Shown piece by piece: positions 24,539-33,343 of a stretch of DNA of 64,000 nt. This DNA comes from JAJTFA01 sp051715425 (lineage in GTDB: Bacteria > Bacteroidota > Bacteroidia > UKL13-3). A program made the position numbers and the translations under genes. Numbering within the stretch: position 1 is the stretch's first letter; every line of letters starts with the position of its first letter. The notes under the pieces are model-generated. The model was given only the letters and a program-made list of their open reading frames with translations. It searched no databases and was not told the origin of the DNA. The stretch spans positions 62,001 through 126,000 of the forward strand of contig JBPXJS010000041.1 in assembly GCA_051715425.1 (NCBI GenBank). The letters are read 5' to 3'.

Positions 24539-24743
24539 GTTTATTATTTTCTCTGATTAAATGAAGTGCATGCAGCACCTGATTTTGCGGGCAATATAAT
24601 TCGATGTTGCCAAAAGATTGATAACTGCTGTCTCTTTTATTCATTTCTACTGCCTGAATGCCATTTTCCTGAAGCATAGACAGGATAATTTCGGCTTCAA
24701 TAGGATTGCCGGTAGAATATATGTTTACCCAATCACTCCCCAT
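24528..24743 (-). CDS. DUF2007 (putative signal-transducing) protein
   Basis: A 71-residue protein starting MGSDWVNIYSTGNPIEAEII, with LQENGIQAVEMNKRDSS and a C-terminal VLHALHLIREN. This matches the DUF2007 family, a small PII-like alpha/beta fold of unknown function. The start at 24743 is chosen since the frame upstream runs through the CPBP gene in another frame. It overlaps both neighbours by 11 nt each, which argues for tight coupling of CPBP, DUF2007 and cdsA. Confidence 0.85.
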   Translation of the reverse strand: MGSDWVNIYSTGNPIEAEIILSMLQENGIQAVEMNKRDSSYQSFGNIELYCPQNQVLHALHLIRENNKHEK

Positions 24744-25677
24744 TAGGAAAAATTCTTCTTTTCCAGGCCAGTATAAATACATACACCAGACCCACTGAAA
24801 AAACAGCGCTGAGGAGATTGATATAAACCGGGAAAACATAGTCGCTTCTGAAAATCTCAGGACCTGATAAGTCCCACTGGTAGTAAGCCGATATGGTAGC
24901 GAGGGCATTATTGATAAAGTGGGCAACTACAGAGGGCCAAATACTTCCGCTTCCAAGGGCAACATATCCAAGAAACACGCCCAGTATAAACCGCGGTATA
25001 AATCCAAAAAACTGTCCGTGGAATGCGCTGAACAAAAAGGCGCTGAATATAACAGCAACATGTCTGTTTTTGAAGCAAAACATCACAAAACGCATGAGGG
25101 CTCCTCTGAACAAAAATTCTTCGCAAACAGCCGGTACAAGAGCTACAATAAACAAATTGAGCCACAACCCGCCTGCTGAATGTGCCGTGGTAAACGCTTT
25201 GGTTAACTCCGCTGCAGTGGTTTCAGCGGCCCTCAGTTTATGTTCAAGGGCAGCCAAAGAGGCCGGTAATGATATACTTTCATTCATATATACCAACCAG
25301 GAGATTAATGGCGAAGAAACCACAAATAACAATACCGCCAATAACAGATGAGTAGCAGAGAAAGGGGTATTTGCCCGGAGAAACAGCATTGGCTTTTGCC
25401 CGATATACTTAGTGAAGTAAATGGCAGGCAATAAGAATGCACCAATGGTAGAAAGGGTTTGGCTAAGTTGAAGGGTTTTCAGCACCTGCGGATTGGTGGA
25501 GATTTCACTAAACAGGCCAGGGTTGCCCAGAACATTAACGCCAAAAAGTGCGTAAGAAATAAGGAAACCGGCAGCCCCGAAGAGGTACATAAACACGATG
25601 ACCATACCACCCAGAATAAAAAATCTGGACATAAAAAAAAGGAAGGGGTTTGAGCCGGAAATTGAGTTTCGATCCAT
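24733..25677 (-). CDS. CPBP-family intramembrane glutamic endopeptidase
   Basis: A 314-residue polytopic membrane protein with the CPBP/ABI (Rce1-like) motifs: CEEFLFRGAL (EExxxR), FSAFHGQFFG (FxxxH) and VVAHFINNAL (HxxN). About eight hydrophobic segments. These proteases may process prenylated or membrane peptides; natural targets in Bacteroidota are unknown. ATG at 25677 gives MDRNSIS; the longer frame start would overlap the divergent dus promoter. First gene of the cdsA operon. Confidence 0.88.
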   Translation of the reverse strand: MDRNSISGSNPFLFFMSRFFILGGMVIVFMYLFGAAGFLISYALFGVNVLGNPGLFSEISTNPQVLKTLQLSQTLSTIGAFLLPAIYFTKYIGQKPMLFLRANTPFSATHLLLAVLLFVVSSPLISWLVYMNESISLPASLAALEHKLRAAETTAAELTKAFTTAHSAGGLWLNLFIVALVPAVCEEFLFRGALMRFVMFCFKNRHVAVIFSAFLFSAFHGQFFGFIPRFILGVFLGYVALGSGSIWPSVVAHFINNALATISAYYQWDLSGPEIFRSDYVFPVYINLLSAVFSVGLVYVFILAWKRRIFPNGE

Positions 25678-25690
25678 TTGTGTAACTTTG
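25662..25690 (+). promoter_or_regulatory. Promoter of the dus gene
   Basis: TTG at 25662-25664, 18-bp spacer, TAACTTTG at 25683-25690, a full consensus match 14 bp before the ATG at 25705. The -33 element lies within the first codons of the divergent CPBP gene. Confidence 0.7.
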
Positions 25691-25695
25691 CCGCG

Positions 25696-25703
25696 CAAAT
25701 ATA
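25696..25703 (-). promoter_or_regulatory. Promoter -7 octamer for the CPBP-cdsA operon
   Basis: On the minus strand TATATTTG, a perfect TAnnTTTG octamer, 18 bp before the CPBP ATG. No TTG lies at the standard -33 distance. It overlaps the transcription start region of the dus promoter, so the two would interfere. Confidence 0.5.
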
Positions 25704-25704
25704 C

Positions 25705-26697
25705 ATGGTAAAGATTGGAAATATAGAACTGGGAGAATTTCCTTTATTGCTTGCTCCGATGGAGGATGTGAGTGATCCGCCTTTCCGCGCAGTATGCAAA
25801 AAGAACGGGGCCGACCTGATGTATACAGAGTTTATATCATCGGAAGGTTTGATAAGGGATGCCATCAAAAGCAAAAAGAAACTTGACATTTTTGATTACG
25901 AGAGGCCTGTGGGCATTCAGATTTTTGGAGGTGACGAGGATTCAATGGCTTTGGCTGCTCAGATTGTGGATGCCACCAATCCTGATTTGCTGGATATTAA
26001 TTTCGGGTGCCCGGTAAAAAAAGTGGTGTGCAAAGGAGCAGGTGCAGGCATTTTGAAGGACCTGCCACAAATGGTGAAAATAACAGACCGGGTGGTAAAA
26101 TCAACCAGGTTACCCGTAACGGTAAAAACAAGACTTGGCTGGGACGATAACAGCAAAAATATTGAGGAGGTAGCAGAACGTTTGTTTGATGTTGGTATTA
26201 AAGCGCTTACTATACATGGCCGTACGCGGGCGCAACTTTACAAGGGAGAAGCCGACTGGAGCCTGATTGCCAAAGTAAAAAACAACCCCAGGTTACAGAT
26301 GCCCATTTTTGGAAATGGAGATATTGACTCCCCTCAAAAAGCATTAGACTACAAAAACAGGTATGGCATTGACGGAATGATGATAGGGAGAGCTGCTATT
26401 GGCTATCCGTGGATATTTAACGAGATTAAACATTATTTTAAAACCGGGGAACTTTTGGCTGCACCCGATATTTATCAGCGGGTGGAGGTATGCCGCCAGC
26501 ATTTAAACCATTCGATTGAATGGAAAGGCGAGATTGTTGGACTGCTCGAAATGCGCAGGCATTATACCCATTATTTCAGGGGACTTGAGCATTTTAAAGA
26601 CTTTAGAACCAAACTGGTTACCCTGGAAAACAAGGAAGCTATGTTTGAAGTGCTTGATCAGATTATTCAAAGATACCAGCCGGCTGAAATGGCGTAG
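25705..26697 (+). CDS. dusB: tRNA-dihydrouridine synthase (DusB type)
   Basis: A 330-residue FMN-dependent TIM-barrel enzyme reducing uridine in tRNA D-loops. Motifs: LLLAPMEDVSDPPFR (FMN phosphate side), DINFGCPVKKVVCKGAGAG with the catalytic cysteine, VTVKTRLGWDD, ALTIHGRTRAQLYKGEADW and GNGDIDSP...DGMMIGRAA. ATG at 25705 chosen; the ORF upstream overlaps the promoter. Stands alone. Confidence 0.94.
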   Translation: MVKIGNIELGEFPLLLAPMEDVSDPPFRAVCKKNGADLMYTEFISSEGLIRDAIKSKKKLDIFDYERPVGIQIFGGDEDSMALAAQIVDATNPDLLDINFGCPVKKVVCKGAGAGILKDLPQMVKITDRVVKSTRLPVTVKTRLGWDDNSKNIEEVAERLFDVGIKALTIHGRTRAQLYKGEADWSLIAKVKNNPRLQMPIFGNGDIDSPQKALDYKNRYGIDGMMIGRAAIGYPWIFNEIKHYFKTGELLAAPDIYQRVEVCRQHLNHSIEWKGEIVGLLEMRRHYTHYFRGLEHFKDFRTKLVTLENKEAMFEVLDQIIQRYQPAEMA

Positions 26698-26775
26698 GTT
26701 CCATTTGTGATTTTTAGCTCCATTCTTTTTCTAAGCATTTACATTAATTTGCACCACCTTGCTTAAGGCTTACGC

Positions 26776-27900
26776 ATGTTAAAGCGACTCCTCTTTATTC
26801 TTATTCTGGTGGTATTAAGTTTACCCTTAATGCAATGGATTGCTCATATCCCACAACCATCATTGAAAGGCGTTTTTGATATCCCGGCTAAGCCGGTATT
26901 TACAACAGAAGCCTGGTTTAACGGAACCTGGCAGGAAGCTTATGCCAATTATTATGAAAAGAACTTCGGGTTCAGGCCATATGCTATAAAGATAAACAGC
27001 CAAATGGAATATGGCTTATTCAATCAAACAAAGGCCTGGTGTACCATTGGGAACGAAGGTTATTTGTTCGAGCCACAATATATCACCTCTTATCTTGGTG
27101 AGAACTACAGGGGCACTCAGGTAATTGCTACAGATGTAAAAAAACTGGAAGTAATTCAGGAATTGCTTTTACGTAAAGGCAAACAACTGTTGGTGGTGCT
27201 TGCTCCCGGAAAAGCGGATGTGTATCCGGAAAAAATTCCGGATCATTTTAAACCATGGGCAAAATACTTCAGCAATTATGATGGGTATGCCAAAGCCCTC
27301 TCTCTATCACGTGTTCATTATATTGATTTTAACAAGGAGTTTAAGAGAAAACGTTATAAGGTTAATTACCCCCTCTATACCAAATATGGTGTACATTGGA
27401 GCGAGTTCGCATCGGCCTACTGTGCCGACTCTATTTCAGGTTATCTTCAAAAACAATTCAATAAACAGGTATCCAGGTTATCATACGACAGCGTTTATTT
27501 TTCGCATTCACGACTTGCATCCGATTATGATATGATGGAGGTGATGAATCTGTTTTGGCAAGCAGAAAAAATCGATTTACCCTATCATATCCTATCATCT
27601 GCTGATACCACTGCACTTAAGCCCAATCTGCTTGTAGTGGCCGACAGTTATTACTGGACCATTATCAACAATGGATCTGCCAATGTGTTGTTTAGCCCTC
27701 AAACACATTACTGGTATTACAATAACATTCAATACCTCCCCAAAGAAGCTTCTTCAGATGTGAAGCCATCCGATTTACCCCATCTGATTTCGGAAAAAGA
27801 TGCTGTGGTATTACTATATAATGTTCCCAATTGTGAGAAATTCGGGAATGGTTTTGTAGATGAACTGTATGACCTGTTAAAAAGCGAAAATAACCTCTAA
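26776..27900 (+). CDS. AlgJ/AlgX-like SGNH acyltransferase-type protein
   Basis: A 374-residue protein with an N-terminal membrane anchor (3-20) and a periplasmic SGNH-like domain. Blocks typical of AlgJ/AlgX/DltD-type proteins are YYEKNFGFRPYAIKIN, GNEGYLFEP, LAPGKADVYPEKIP, YGVHWSEFASAYCADS (the usual DxHW is here GVHW) and NLLVVADSYYW. Such proteins work with an MBOAT membrane O-acyltransferase to acetylate polysaccharides, but no MBOAT gene is nearby. Acyl transfer is inferred. Confidence 0.72.
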   Translation: MLKRLLFILILVVLSLPLMQWIAHIPQPSLKGVFDIPAKPVFTTEAWFNGTWQEAYANYYEKNFGFRPYAIKINSQMEYGLFNQTKAWCTIGNEGYLFEPQYITSYLGENYRGTQVIATDVKKLEVIQELLLRKGKQLLVVLAPGKADVYPEKIPDHFKPWAKYFSNYDGYAKALSLSRVHYIDFNKEFKRKRYKVNYPLYTKYGVHWSEFASAYCADSISGYLQKQFNKQVSRLSYDSVYFSHSRLASDYDMMEVMNLFWQAEKIDLPYHILSSADTTALKPNLLVVADSYYWTIINNGSANVLFSPQTHYWYYNNIQYLPKEASSDVKPSDLPHLISEKDAVVLLYNVPNCEKFGNGFVDELYDLLKSENNL

Positions 27901-27903
27901 AAC

Positions 27904-27940
27904 AAAAAAGGCTGTTTCATTGGTTGAAACAGCCTTTTTT
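27904..27940. terminator. Bidirectional intrinsic terminator
   Basis: Perfect 16-bp stem: AAAAAAGGCTGTTTCA (27904-27919) and TGAAACAGCCTTTTTT (27925-27940), 5-nt loop. It lies between the convergent AlgJ-like and subtilase genes. Confidence 0.9.
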
Positions 27941-27956
27941 CCGATTTGGTATTCGA

Positions 27957-30900
27957 TTATTTTACAAACAACCTGGTAATCTTCGACACATGGGCAGATT
28001 TAACCTCGAGGAAATACACTCCTTTATTTATCCCGGCCAGTGATACCGGAATATGCTCCTTCATTCCAGAAGTGAGGTAAGGAATACTGATTACCTCTTT
28101 TCCAAGAACATCTCTAAGCACTAATATTACCGGCTCTTTTATGGTGGAAACAAAAGAAACTGTAAGCTGATCGTTGGCAGGGTTTGGATAAACGGAGAAC
28201 TCTCCAAACTGGTACTTTTCTTCCAGGGCTGTATGCCAGGTCATGGCTATATCGAGTGTTTTGAAATCACCTTTACAATTGTTAGAAGATGTTTCCTGTA
28301 CCTTTACACTTGCAGCCTGAATAGTACTGTTCCACTTTACCGAGATATTGGCTGTGCCATTGCCGGAGGTAATAGAACCGTTTGTAATTGTCCAGGCAAA
28401 AGTGGATCCGGCTTTTGCAGTAACATTATAACTGGCAGTTTGATCTACCTCTACTGTTGATGGGCCGGTAATATCTGAGGTTAGAGGCTTAAGATACATC
28501 CTGATGGTTTTTTCATTGGATTTTGACGAACAAATTCCATTGGTTACAATGGTGTAGAACAAACCCGTATCCTGTGTACTTAAGGTTTTTCCGGTTTGAC
28601 CACTTAAAGGCGAATTATCTTTATACCATTGATTACCGGTATTGGCACTTGATGTTAATACAGCTGTTCCACCCTGACAAAACACATCCGCACTTAGATT
28701 AGAAGTAACCACAGGAATAGCAGGCATTACATAACTAATTACCGCAATTGGGCTGGAAGAAGTAGCGCATCCATTGGCATTTACACTGCTAACGCTATAA
28801 GAACCGCTATCCTTTGCAATAATGGTTGGTGATGTTTCTCCGGGAATTAATGTATTATTTTTATACCACTTATAACTAAATGCATTTGAATCGGTAAGAA
28901 GAATGGTACTGTCTCCGGCACAAAAAGTTAATGGTTTTACATTTCTGATATTTGGTGCATTTGGCGTTGGCAATACGGTGATATAATTTATTTTGGTAAT
29001 ACTGTCGGCACCGGATGCATTAGCGGTAACGAGTTTAACAGCATAGGTTCCGGGTGTGGAATAGCTGATGCCCGTTGGAAACTGATTGGTGGAAGATATG
29101 GTATTGGCACCATTAAAAGTCCAGTTCCATGAAGTTGGGAAATTGAGGGTAGAATCGAAAAAGTTAACCTGTTCATTCACACAAATTGTTTTCTTGGAAG
29201 CAAAGAAATTCGGTGTTGGTTTAAGGGGAGTTCCGGTAATTGAAATATTATCAATATACAGGTTATTGCTGCTGCGGTTATACCCTTCAAACCTGATGCG
29301 GATATTGTTCATACCGGCATAAGCATTGAGGTTAACGGTGATGGCACCAAGAGATGACCAGTTAGCCGCAGTAGTTGGCGCAAAAAAGCTTGCTGTGGTT
29401 GGTGATGTAATAAAATTACCTGTTCCATTATCACCATAACCTACAATACGTGTGTATGAAGAACCGCAGTTGGTAGACACATATATCCGAAGTGAATCTG
29501 TGCTTACCGAAGGGTCTTTGGTATAAGCGTATTGGAAGCTCAGTGAAATATTGGTATGACCTCTGAAGCTTAGTACAGGCGTATTTAACCCATCCACCCG
29601 GCCTGTAACTGCAATATTATAAAAAGGCAAACAGTAAGCCCTGTTACCAGGTGCATTACCAGAAACATTGGCAAAGCGCCACGTAGTATCGGCATTCGGG
29701 TTGGTAATGGTCCATTGAGAAACAGTAGGTGAACTGGTTTCAAAATCTTCGGAGAATGGCAATGTATTACCACCAACAGTTATATGGTTAAAGAGGTAAA
29801 CAGAATCGCTACCCAGACTATTTGTAACACGCAGGGCAACCGGATAAGTTCCTGCCACTGCATAATTTACAGAGGGCGTAACGGCAGTAGAAGTAGAAGG
29901 GCTGCCTCCAGGGAAATACCACATTCTTGAAGATGGATTGCCGGCAGAAATATCTGTAAACGTAATTGAATTAGAGGTGCAAATAACCTTGCTGCTTGCT
30001 GTAAATAAAGCTGTAGGTTTAGCTGCCACACCTTCAATAATAAGTGAATAAGCCTGTGCACTTGCCAGCGATCCTTTATGAGAAACCGTAACGGTATAAT
30101 TTCCGGCAACGGGGGCTGCAAGGTAAATCTGCTCCACATTATCGCGAATATTGTCTCCGGTAGTTGCCACAGCAGATGGGCTGGATGGATTTAATATATA
30201 AGGGAAAAATACGGTATTGTCGCTTAAACGGGTAAGTCTTATATCGAGGTCGTTTACCAGCATACGTGTGGATGGATCCAGCGATTCGGCTACCGGTGTT
30301 CCAGGACGATCGGTCCAGCAAATGGTAATTTTTAACGGACGCACGCCATCGGTAGTAATCCCCTGCGAATATGTTGCAGCATTATTTAATGATTTTTCCT
30401 GAATAATGGCAGTGATAGAATCTGTAATTAACTGAACAGCCTTTGCGGTATTGAGAAGCCCCCAGCCAAACTGGTAATCGGGGCCGGCATTGCCTGCTTC
30501 ATCCGCTGTATGGATGGCAATTGCTTTTAAGGTTGATGCTTTCATGAAGCGGCCCTTGAGGTTGTTGTGATGTTGCTGCACCAGAATAAGCGAACCGGCA
30601 ACTGCAGGTGTGGCCATGGAGGTACCATCGTATGTACCATCATAATCTGTGTTACCACTTGAAACAGAAGAGTAAATATTTACCCCGGCTGCAACCACAT
30701 CTGGTTTAATACGCCCGTCATCAGCCGGCCCCCATCCGCTGAAAGAACTCATCACCACATCGGAAGTTTGGGTCCATCCGTTGTTTGAATTGCTGCTGTT
30801 GATTTTATTTACAGCACCAACGGTAAGCACGTTTTTAGAAACCCCATTTGCAGAAATACAATCATACTGTCCATCTGCGGCTGGGGCTGTACCGCTACCC

Positions 30901-31739
30901 TGTGTACCATCACTGTAATACCAGGTTGAGCCGGTTTTGTTATCCCCGCGATCATTACCAGCTGATTTACATATCAGGTAATTGGGATTATTATAAGCAA
31001 TCTGATCCCACTCATTGGCTTGCTGATCATAAAAACCAAACTGCCAGTCTTCTGTATTGCTGATGGTTGGATCTCCATACCAATACCAGTTACCATCACC
31101 CTGGTTATAAAACCATCCGCTGATGCGGCCGTAGGAATGGTTGGAAACAAGCATACCTGCAGAACCGGCAGCTGTCATTTCAGATTCATCATTATTCCAA
31201 TCGTAAGCACGCAAAGGTGCTTCATACGACATACCCCTTGCATTGGCAGAAACACCAGAGGCCACCATGGTTCCTGAAACGTGTGTGGCATGATCGGAAA
31301 GACTCGATGCCCCATCAACCTGAACCACACGGCCACCAAATTCCTGATGCGTGGTAAGCACAGAACCTCCGTCCCACACACCCAACCTGTTGGTCATTCC
31401 GGCTCCGGTAAGTGAAGTACCTGTAGTACCACCCGGCCAAACTTTATTGGTGGAAATGGTACGTCCTGAACCAATATTATCGGTTTTTTCAAACAGCATA
31501 TTCCCCTTCGAATCAAATCCGCAAAATTCCATGATGCTGCCGTCTGCAAATTCCTCACGGAGTTTAATACCACGACTGGCAGCTATCTCTTCTGCCCTTT
31601 GTCGTTGCGTTTCAAAATTTTTCTTAAAAGTCAGTTCAAGCGTTTTTAAATTGGTTTGCATTGAATCTGCCGGAGTGGGAGCCTGTGCATTTACGAAAAA
31701 TTGCGCAAGCATAAATGTTCCAAGGAGTAGTCTTTTCAT
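27957..31739 (-). CDS. Secreted subtilisin-like serine protease with PKD/Ig-like domains and T9SS tail
   Basis: A 1260-residue S8 peptidase. Signal peptide 1-19 (MKRLLLGTFMLAQFFVNAQ); catalytic Asp123 (GVWDGG), His150 (SDHATHVSG) and Ser374 (GTSMATPAVAG). After the catalytic domain come a P-type beta domain, PKD-like domains (MWYFPGGSPSTS, WNWTFNGAN), a jelly-roll-like carbohydrate/adhesion region (FSEDFETSSP onward) and Ig-like repeats with CAGDSTILLTDSNAF and CQGGTAVLTSS. The end has the T9SS type A tail: FSVYPNPANDQLTVSF and the last KITRLFVK. The protein should be exported by T9SS to the surface or medium. ATG at 31739 chosen because it begins the signal peptide. Confidence 0.92.
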   Translation of the reverse strand: MKRLLLGTFMLAQFFVNAQAPTPADSMQTNLKTLELTFKKNFETQRQRAEEIAASRGIKLREEFADGSIMEFCGFDSKGNMLFEKTDNIGSGRTISTNKVWPGGTTGTSLTGAGMTNRLGVWDGGSVLTTHQEFGGRVVQVDGASSLSDHATHVSGTMVASGVSANARGMSYEAPLRAYDWNNDESEMTAAGSAGMLVSNHSYGRISGWFYNQGDGNWYWYGDPTISNTEDWQFGFYDQQANEWDQIAYNNPNYLICKSAGNDRGDNKTGSTWYYSDGTQGSGTAPAADGQYDCISANGVSKNVLTVGAVNKINSSNSNNGWTQTSDVVMSSFSGWGPADDGRIKPDVVAAGVNIYSSVSSGNTDYDGTYDGTSMATPAVAGSLILVQQHHNNLKGRFMKASTLKAIAIHTADEAGNAGPDYQFGWGLLNTAKAVQLITDSITAIIQEKSLNNAATYSQGITTDGVRPLKITICWTDRPGTPVAESLDPSTRMLVNDLDIRLTRLSDNTVFFPYILNPSSPSAVATTGDNIRDNVEQIYLAAPVAGNYTVTVSHKGSLASAQAYSLIIEGVAAKPTALFTASSKVICTSNSITFTDISAGNPSSRMWYFPGGSPSTSTAVTPSVNYAVAGTYPVALRVTNSLGSDSVYLFNHITVGGNTLPFSEDFETSSPTVSQWTITNPNADTTWRFANVSGNAPGNRAYCLPFYNIAVTGRVDGLNTPVLSFRGHTNISLSFQYAYTKDPSVSTDSLRIYVSTNCGSSYTRIVGYGDNGTGNFITSPTTASFFAPTTAANWSSLGAITVNLNAYAGMNNIRIRFEGYNRSSNNLYIDNISITGTPLKPTPNFFASKKTICVNEQVNFFDSTLNFPTSWNWTFNGANTISSTNQFPTGISYSTPGTYAVKLVTANASGADSITKINYITVLPTPNAPNIRNVKPLTFCAGDSTILLTDSNAFSYKWYKNNTLIPGETSPTIIAKDSGSYSVSSVNANGCATSSSPIAVISYVMPAIPVVTSNLSADVFCQGGTAVLTSSANTGNQWYKDNSPLSGQTGKTLSTQDTGLFYTIVTNGICSSKSNEKTIRMYLKPLTSDITGPSTVEVDQTASYNVTAKAGSTFAWTITNGSITSGNGTANISVKWNSTIQAASVKVQETSSNNCKGDFKTLDIAMTWHTALEEKYQFGEFSVYPNPANDQLTVSFVSTIKEPVILVLRDVLGKEVISIPYLTSGMKEHIPVSLAGINKGVYFLEVKSAHVSKITRLFVK

Positions 31740-31743
31740 TAAG

Positions 31744-32217
31744 TTAATTTGCGTCTGCTTTAATATAAATTGATTTTGGTATACGATATTCAAATCTGAA
31801 TGATACGGTACATAGCTGACCGTTTACAAATATTTGTTCTTTCCCTGAAATTATCATCGTGTCTCCTGTAGTACAATTGTCACATTTTATGGTAATATCC
31901 CTGCGCCAGTGTTTTATTGTGGTTACACTGGATTTATTTGAAGCAGGATTGATATATACCAGTTTCACTTTTTGCAAGGCTTTTGATGGCGTTTTAAGGA
32001 ATTTAACCCTAATTCCGTTTATCTGGATCATATCTCCTTTGGTATCTGTGAGGGCTATATTCATCAGATTATTTACCACCTCCACCTTAGGTTTAGCAGA
32101 TAGCGTAAACGGTATGGTTTGCCCTTTGGCTGATTTAATCACAATATAGTTACCCGACTGGGCCAACAGGTTATATCCGGAAAGGAATAAGCAAATAAAA
32201 ACACCTATGTACTTCAT
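31744..32217 (-). CDS. Small secreted protein upstream of the subtilase, unknown function
   Basis: A 157-residue protein with a signal peptide (MKYIGVFICLFLSGYNLLAQ) and a beta-rich mature part. It contains CDNC in DITIKCDNCTTGDTM and one more cysteine in NGQLCTVSF. No family is recognised. It ends 4 nt before the subtilase start and shares its transcript, read from a consensus promoter just upstream. Possible roles are a protease partner, inhibitor or chaperone; none is shown. The start at 32217 is chosen because it gives the signal peptide; the frame stays open for 60 codons further upstream without any conserved character. Confidence 0.7.
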   Translation of the reverse strand: MKYIGVFICLFLSGYNLLAQSGNYIVIKSAKGQTIPFTLSAKPKVEVVNNLMNIALTDTKGDMIQINGIRVKFLKTPSKALQKVKLVYINPASNKSSVTTIKHWRRDITIKCDNCTTGDTMIISGKEQIFVNGQLCTVSFRFEYRIPKSIYIKADAN

Positions 32218-32224
32218 ATTTATG

Positions 32225-32253
32225 CAAATGTAAAGGCTTAGCCTGAAATCCAA
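32225..32253 (-). promoter_or_regulatory. Promoter of the small secreted protein/subtilase operon
   Basis: On the minus strand: TTG (32251-32253), 18-bp spacer, TACATTTG (32225-32232), a full consensus match. The octamer ends 7 nt before the ATG at 32217, so the message would be nearly leaderless. Confidence 0.65.
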
Positions 32254-32385
32254 TACCCGGTTTGCACATACCTGTTTGTAACTACCCGCTGGCCTATTCA
32301 ATGATGGAATAGCGGGCCGTATCCTGAATATTTTTTGTACTATATTTTTAATGCTCATGCTCCTGTGTTTTATTTGTAGCACAGA

Positions 32386-33087
32386 ATGAAACAACATATA
32401 CCCAATACCCTCACCGCCCTAAACCTTGTATTCGGATGTTTCAGCATCATAGCAGCCCTTGAAGGACGCCTTACAGAAGCTTCTTTATGGATTGGAGGTG
32501 CCGCCATCCTCGATTTTTTTGATGGTTTTGTGGCCCGCCTGCTTAAAGTTGGCTCAGAAATGGGTAAACAACTCGATTCCTTAGCAGATGTGGTTAGTTT
32601 TGGGGTGGCCCCGGGTATGATTTTTTACATGATGGCCGGTCAATGTTTTGGACCCGGATTTTGCATCAATGCCTACCTTCCATTTCTTATTCCTGCATTT
32701 TCAGCTATCAGGCTGGCTAAGTTTAACCTGGATACCCGTCAGTCTGACTCTTTTATTGGGGTACCCACCCCAGCCAATGCCCTATTTATTGCCAGTATCC
32801 CCTTTATTCTCAGCAACGATAGTTTTGGTATTGCATGGATCTTTCAACACCGTTATTTCCTAAGTGCTTTTCCGGTATTATCAGCTTATATGCTGGTTGC
32901 TGAACTACCCTTGCTGGCACTAAAATTTAAACACTTCGGGTGGAAAGGAAACGAGTTCAGGTATTTACTGATTGTTTCGAGCCTGCTTTGTATCCTTTTA
33001 CTTCAGTATCTGGGTGTGGCTGTTGCCATCCTGTTATATATTATCTTATCCATTATACATCAATTAACCCAACATAAAACATCATGA
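32386..33087 (+). CDS. pssA: CDP-diacylglycerol-serine O-phosphatidyltransferase
   Basis: A 233-residue polytopic membrane enzyme that makes phosphatidylserine, the precursor of phosphatidylethanolamine. The CDP-alcohol phosphotransferase signature is complete: DGFVARLLKVGSEMGKQLDS (DGxxAR, then GxxxD, with the final D in LADVVSFG). About seven hydrophobic segments. It uses the CDP-diacylglycerol made by CdsA. The stop overlaps the purS ATG (ATGA). Confidence 0.95.
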   Translation: MKQHIPNTLTALNLVFGCFSIIAALEGRLTEASLWIGGAAILDFFDGFVARLLKVGSEMGKQLDSLADVVSFGVAPGMIFYMMAGQCFGPGFCINAYLPFLIPAFSAIRLAKFNLDTRQSDSFIGVPTPANALFIASIPFILSNDSFGIAWIFQHRYFLSAFPVLSAYMLVAELPLLALKFKHFGWKGNEFRYLLIVSSLLCILLLQYLGVAVAILLYIILSIIHQLTQHKTS

Positions 33088-33335
33088 AATTTATTGCCGA
33101 AATAAATGTGATGCCTCAAAAAGCATTACTGGATCCGCAGGGTAAAGCAGTTACCGGAAGCATGAAAAACATCGGGCTTCCCAATATCAACAATGTACGA
33201 ATAGGCAAACATATTACGTTGGAAATAGATGCGGCAAATGATGCAGAAGCCAAACAGCAGGTGGAAGATGCCTGCAAAAAACTGCTTGCCAACCTGATTA
33301 TGGAAACATACGATTTCACCATTCAACAAGCCTGA
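33084..33335 (+). CDS. purS: Phosphoribosylformylglycinamidine synthase subunit PurS
   Basis: An 83-residue small subunit of the three-part FGAM synthase (PurS-PurQ-PurL) of purine synthesis. The segments MKFIAEINVMPQKALLDPQG and VRIGKHITLEI are family hallmarks. It overlaps pssA by 4 nt; purQ and purL are not in the window. The next gene starts 8 nt downstream. Confidence 0.92.
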   Translation: MKFIAEINVMPQKALLDPQGKAVTGSMKNIGLPNINNVRIGKHITLEIDAANDAEAKQQVEDACKKLLANLIMETYDFTIQQA

Positions 33336-33343
33336 TTCATTGC

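Noticed and set aside
32284..32316. Hairpin CCCG...CTATTC/GAATAG...CGGG upstream of pssA
   Set aside because: Stem is bulged with a 5-nt insertion and there is no T-run; not clear enough to call a terminator or riboswitch.
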